Assembly (NCBI RefSeq): GCF_963667685.1 | Contig: NZ_OY763930.1 | Span: forward strand, 555,001 to 619,000 | Length of the DNA: 64,000 nt | Source: Maridesulfovibrio sp. | GTDB lineage: Bacteria > Desulfobacterota > Desulfovibrionia > Desulfovibrionales > Desulfovibrionaceae | Reading direction: 5' to 3' | In this document: positions 61,017-64,000 of the stretch, piece by piece | Layout of the letters: every line of letters begins with the position of its first letter | Position numbering within the stretch: the first letter of the stretch is position 1 | Made by a program: the position numbers and the translations under genes | Notes under the pieces: model-generated | What the model saw: the letters and a program-made list of their open reading frames with translations, nothing else | Told to the model about the DNA's origin: nothing | Database searches by the model: none

Positions 61017-62204
61017 ATGCGCATTAAGATTGAACGTGAAGTCATGGTTCCGGACCCGATCAAACTGGAGCGTTGCCGGAGAACTCCGGACCTCGGCCCG
61101 AGGATTCTTTTTTTCAGTGGCGGCACCGCACTCAAGAAGACTTCTTCCGTGCTTGCCCAGTTCACGCACAATAGCATCCACGTGATCACTCCGTTTGATT
61201 CCGGTGGAAGTTCCGCCGTAATACGCAACCAGTTTAACATGCTGGCTGTGGGCGACATCCGCAACAGGCTCATGGCCCTCGCGGACCAATCGGTGCTTGG
61301 AAACCCGGAAATTTACAGACTGTTCGCTTATCGTCTGCCAAAGGACGCCGGTGAAGAAGAGCTGCGGGCTGAATTTGAAGAAATGATGTGTTGCAGGCAT
61401 CCGCTGGTCCGCAACATTCCCGCCCCGATGCGCAAAATCATTCGCAACCACTTTATCCAATTCGCTGACTTCATGGGCGACTTCAATCTGCGCGGAGCAA
61501 GCATAGGAAATCTAATCCTCACCGCCGGGTATCTTACCAACCGCCGCCACATTGATCCGGTAATATATATATTCTCAAAGCTGGTTGAGGTTCGCGGCAT
61601 TGTGCGCCCGACTGTCAATAAAGACGTCCACCTCGCAGCTGAGCTGGAGGACGGAAGCTTTGTTGTCGGCCAGCATCTGCTGACCGGAAAAGAAGCCTCT
61701 CCCCTCAGCTCCGGTATAAAAAAGCTCTGGCTGGCAGAACATCTTGACGACTCCACGCCCTGCACTGTGCAGATCAGAAATAAAATGAAAGTACTGATCA
61801 ACAGCGCGGAACTTATCTGCTATCCTCTGGGGAGCTTTTACTCCAGCGTGGTGGCCAACCTGTTGCCTGTAGGAATAGGCAAAGCCATCAGCGATACCCG
61901 GTGCCCGAAGATTTTTACTCCAAACACTGGAACGGACCCTGAACTGAAAGGACATTCTCTTACGGACCAGATTCACAAACTTCTGTACTATTTACGTAAG
62001 GACGATCCCGAGAACATCACTGTCAGCGACGTGCTTAACTTCGTCCTAGTTGACTCAGTGAATGGAATATACCCCGGCGGTGTCGATAAAAAAGAGATCA
62101 ATAAACTCGGTATTCAGGTGATTGATTGCGAGCTTGTCAGTGAAGAAAGCACTCCCTATCTGGACCCGCTCCTTCTTTCACAGGCCCTGCTCTCACTGAC
62201 CTGA
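61017..62204 (+). CDS. GAK system CofD/YvcK-like protein
   Basis: 395-residue protein of the CofD/YvcK fold, which binds nucleotide-type phosphates and in CofD transfers a phosphoester. Motifs in order: ILFFSGGTALKKTSS (Gly-rich loop, about 30), ITPFDSGGSSAVIRNQF (about 59), VGDIRNRLMA (about 80), RGASIGNLILTAGY (about 160) and ICYPLGSFYSSVVANLLP (about 265). No F420 pathway genes are nearby, so it is probably not a true CofD. Start at MRIKIEREV; GGAAG lies upstream. Transferase or regulatory roles are both possible. Confidence 0.85.
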   Translation: MRIKIEREVMVPDPIKLERCRRTPDLGPRILFFSGGTALKKTSSVLAQFTHNSIHVITPFDSGGSSAVIRNQFNMLAVGDIRNRLMALADQSVLGNPEIYRLFAYRLPKDAGEEELRAEFEEMMCCRHPLVRNIPAPMRKIIRNHFIQFADFMGDFNLRGASIGNLILTAGYLTNRRHIDPVIYIFSKLVEVRGIVRPTVNKDVHLAAELEDGSFVVGQHLLTGKEASPLSSGIKKLWLAEHLDDSTPCTVQIRNKMKVLINSAELICYPLGSFYSSVVANLLPVGIGKAISDTRCPKIFTPNTGTDPELKGHSLTDQIHKLLYYLRKDDPENITVSDVLNFVLVDSVNGIYPGGVDKKEINKLGIQVIDCELVSEESTPYLDPLLLSQALLSLT

Positions 62205-62230
62205 GGACCGCATAATAAGGCAGGTACACA

Positions 62231-62578
62231 ATGAGTAAAGACGGAAAAGCTAAAGTAAGCTTGAAAAAAAAAGTCGGCCATGAAGAGGCAGTTACCATTC
62301 TGGAAGATCTCCTGAAAGGATTTAAAACAGGAAATATGATCTTGCAGAACGGGGAAGAATCCATAACACTTAGTACATCTGATAAAATCAGCTTGGAAAT
62401 CAAAGCCAAAACTAAAAAACTGAAAAACAAGCTCAGCATAGAGCTTTCATGGAAAACGGATTCTCTCGAAACCGATGATTTCAGCATTACTGAAGCTGTG
62501 GATGAAGCTGAAACGGAACAGGATGCTTCCACAGCAGATATTTCCAATAAAGCCAAAGTCATCAAAAAAGCAGAATAA
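62231..62578 (+). CDS. Amphi-Trp domain protein (GAK cluster), copy 2
   Basis: 115-residue protein. Residues about 14-82 form an amphi-Trp domain (GHEEAVTILEDLLKGFKTGN, then NGEESITLSTSDKISLEIKAKTK, shortened, and NKLSIELSWKTD with the conserved Trp). A Lys-rich N-terminus and an acidic, low-complexity tail (DEAETEQDASTADISNKA) flank it. It is a second copy of the domain seen at 56938, with the same strand pattern. It is the last gene of the cluster, 26 nt after the CofD-like gene. Confidence 0.8.
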   Translation: MSKDGKAKVSLKKKVGHEEAVTILEDLLKGFKTGNMILQNGEESITLSTSDKISLEIKAKTKKLKNKLSIELSWKTDSLETDDFSITEAVDEAETEQDASTADISNKAKVIKKAE

Positions 62579-62600
62579 TACTCCCTTTTACTCGCTATAG

Positions 62601-62638
62601 AACTCCTCTCCGAACGTGCGGTGAGGAGTTTTCATTTT
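62601..62638 (+). terminator. Terminator of the GAK cluster
   Basis: AACTCCTC (62601-62608) pairs with GAGGAGTT (62623-62630), followed by TTCATTTT. It lies 23 nt after the stop of the last cluster gene, which supports a single transcript. Confidence 0.78.
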
Positions 62639-62727
62639 AAAGACGTATCGCATTTCTACTAGCCAAAACATGCGCAATACTTATTCTTATGTGTAATTCA
62701 ATTCACATTCAGAAAACAGGAAACAAA

Positions 62728-63591
62728 ATGTTACCAGTTATAATTGATCCCGAACTCTGCAAAGCGGACGAGCTTTGTGTGCATGTATGCCCCCTTTCAG
62801 TTTTAACTATAGAAAAAAAAGGTCTGGCACCGGCCGTTCACCCCAAAAAGATCAAATACTGTATAAACTGCGGACACTGCATGTCAGTCTGCCCCACCGG
62901 GGCCATAACCTTAAGTGCGTTTGAAGGCGAACTGGCCATTCCTTTCACTAAAGAAGAACTTCCCGATTACAATGAAGTGGAAATGCTGATCAAAACCCGT
63001 CGCTCTGCCCGCAAATTCACGAAAAAACAGATCAGCACCGCTGACGTGGGTGAACTGATCCACACCGCAGCTTATGCACCTTCAGGGCACAATGCTCAGA
63101 CCGTTTCATGGACTGTTCTGGATAGCCCGGAAAAAGTTCATGAACTAGGAGAAGTCGTAGTTGAATGGATGGAGGAAATGGTCAAGCAGAAAAATCCGCT
63201 GGCGAAAAAACTATTTCTGTCCGGACTGGTCAATGCTTGGAAAAAGGGTAACGATGTCATCTGCCGCAACGCACCTGCGGCTATAATCGCATGGGCCCCA
63301 GAGCAGGGAATTACCCCGCAGGCCGACACTGTTATCGCCACCAACACGCTTGAACTGGCCGCCCACGCCAAAGGATACGGAACATGCTGGGCCGGGTACG
63401 TAGTATTGGCCGCTGCATATAGTCAAAATGTACTGGATTATCTGGCCATTCCCGGCGGCCACATGGCCTACGGAGCATTGTTCATCGGGCACCCGGCAAC
63501 AAAGTATCGCAACATCCCGGCCCGGCACAAAGCTAATCCGGAAGAGATTAACGGTAAATGGGTCTTTCGAGCCCGTCCCAATGCACATTAA
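62728..63591 (+). CDS. Ferredoxin-nitroreductase fusion protein
   Basis: 287-residue flavin and Fe-S protein. Start chosen as MLPVIIDPELC at 62728, behind AGGAAA. An N-terminal 2x[4Fe-4S] ferredoxin domain (residues about 1-65) has a variant first cluster (CKADELCVHVCP) and a standard second one (CINCGHCMSVCP). The nitroreductase domain (about 80-287) shows RRSARKFTKKQIS for FMN binding, AYAPSGHNAQTVSW and a later ATNTLELAAHAKGYGTCWAGY. This fusion is common in anaerobes; the substrate is unknown. Electrons probably come from reduced ferredoxin rather than NADPH. Confidence 0.9.
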   Translation: MLPVIIDPELCKADELCVHVCPLSVLTIEKKGLAPAVHPKKIKYCINCGHCMSVCPTGAITLSAFEGELAIPFTKEELPDYNEVEMLIKTRRSARKFTKKQISTADVGELIHTAAYAPSGHNAQTVSWTVLDSPEKVHELGEVVVEWMEEMVKQKNPLAKKLFLSGLVNAWKKGNDVICRNAPAAIIAWAPEQGITPQADTVIATNTLELAAHAKGYGTCWAGYVVLAAAYSQNVLDYLAIPGGHMAYGALFIGHPATKYRNIPARHKANPEEINGKWVFRARPNAH

Positions 63592-63667
63592 GAATCTCAT
63601 TTGATAAAAAACCATAACTATGGGCACTTAACGCAGCTATTTGCCTCATGGTTTTGCTAAAATAAAT

Positions 63668-63703
63668 AAAGCCTGCAATATCGCGCACGATATTGCAGGC
63701 TTT
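63668..63703. terminator. Bidirectional terminator after the nitroreductase gene
   Basis: AAAGCCTGCAATATCG (63668-63683) pairs with CGATATTGCAGGCTTT (63688-63703), a 16-bp stem with a better T tract on the minus strand, so it may mainly serve the partial gene at the right edge. Confidence 0.88.
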
Positions 63704-63771
63704 AAGCTGGGCAGCATATAAAATGTATAGCAAAATTTTATCTTAAAAAGAGAATGTGTGATGGCCGTAGA

Positions 63772-64000
63772 CTAAATACGTTTACCCGGCTTAAAGGCTG
63801 TACTAAGGAATTTTGGAGTAAACAATCTCAGTGGGTTGCGCACAAGAGTATCGGGCATGAAATGATACCAGCGGTATCCCAGGCGATGGTAGACTTTTTT
63901 TGCCATACATCCATACCCGGTCTGTCTTGCTGCCCATAGGGCTGCATCACGCTGGCAGCGGGAAGAAGCAACGGCTTTGAAGATTTTATCGCTGAAACCT
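63772..64000 (-). CDS. Partial protein of unknown function (C-terminal 75 residues)
   Basis: Open minus-strand frame entering from the right edge and stopping at TAG (63774-63772). The 75 visible residues are rich in Arg, Tyr and Leu: GFSDKIFKAVASSRCQRDAA, WAARQTGYGCMAKKVYHRLG, YRWYHFMPDTLVRNPLRLF and a basic end, AFKPGKRI. The stretch MPDTLVRNPLRLFTP is vaguely like the C-terminal CFI-box segment, but I cannot name a family. The frame is supported by the codon pattern, by the terminator beyond it and by the absence of a better plus-strand frame. Confidence 0.55.
   Translation of the reverse strand, partial: GFSDKIFKAVASSRCQRDAALWAARQTGYGCMAKKVYHRLGYRWYHFMPDTLVRNPLRLFTPKFLSTAFKPGKRI

Overview
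The window looks like chromosome from a sulfate-reducing deltaproteobacterium of the Desulfovibrio/Maridesulfovibrio type. The evidence is a complete Tmc transmembrane electron-transfer locus (multihaem cytochrome c3, HdrD-like Fe-S protein, membrane cytochrome b, Trp-rich propeller), an archaeal-type entry into the shikimate pathway at the head of an aromatic amino acid supercluster, a SahR-AhcY pair and a GAK-type gene cluster. Gene density is high. No IS element, phage or CRISPR array was seen.

Layout. 1-2666 (minus): an iron/metallophore-type ABC importer, with the ATPase cut by the window edge. 2997-6683 (minus): tmc operon, transcribed tmcD-C-B-A. 7105-10306 (minus): ADP-forming acyl-CoA synthetase plus a P-loop/DRTGG protein. 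10727-12968 (plus): degenerate HD-GYP protein and an MFS transporter. 13044-18983 (minus): tripartite RND efflux operon, divergent from a CpxRA-like two-component system (19131-21199, plus) with a perfect GTAAA-N5-GTAAA box between them. 21214-22262: an acetyltransferase and a methyltransferase. 22404-34155 (minus): aromatic amino acid supercluster in the order ADTH synthase, dehydroquinate synthase II, pheA, aroA, tyrA, trpEGDCFBA. 34711-36441 (plus): amtB-glnK behind a sigma-54 promoter, followed by a candidate structured RNA. 36814-42996 (plus): an EAL protein, RarD, a Cache-PAS-PAS-GGDEF protein and aspartase. 43117-49064 (minus): a discoidin-like exported protein, an RRM protein, a DEAD-box helicase, AhcY and SahR. 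49307-50194: a DciA-like protein and a small basic protein. 50280-52765: seven tRNA genes (2 Gln-CUG, 5 Glu-UUC) in two arrays, with dsdA lying between them on the other strand. 52834-54852: a small exported protein, a LysR regulator and an HD hydrolase. 55134-62578 (plus): eight-gene GAK cluster. 62728-63591: ferredoxin-nitroreductase fusion. 63772-64000 (minus): a partial gene.

Most interesting observations. (1) A 36-residue leader peptide with nine consecutive aromatic codons (YFFYFFYFW) lies between a promoter and a strong terminator just upstream of the aromatic supercluster, which is the layout of a ribosome-mediated attenuator sensing Tyr, Phe and Trp together. (2) A second candidate attenuator lies inside the same operon: tyrA ends in three consecutive Trp codons, followed 22 nt later by a strong terminator and then trpE, so the tail of a full-length enzyme may act as the Trp-sensing leader. 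(3) The GAK cluster combines an HprK-like kinase, an ATP-grasp ligase, a CofD/YvcK-like protein, a PHP-like phosphoesterase, a PhoU-aminoglycoside-phosphotransferase-like fusion, two amphi-Trp proteins and an XXXCH protein; to my knowledge its biochemical function is undefined, and it is the best candidate here for an undescribed system.
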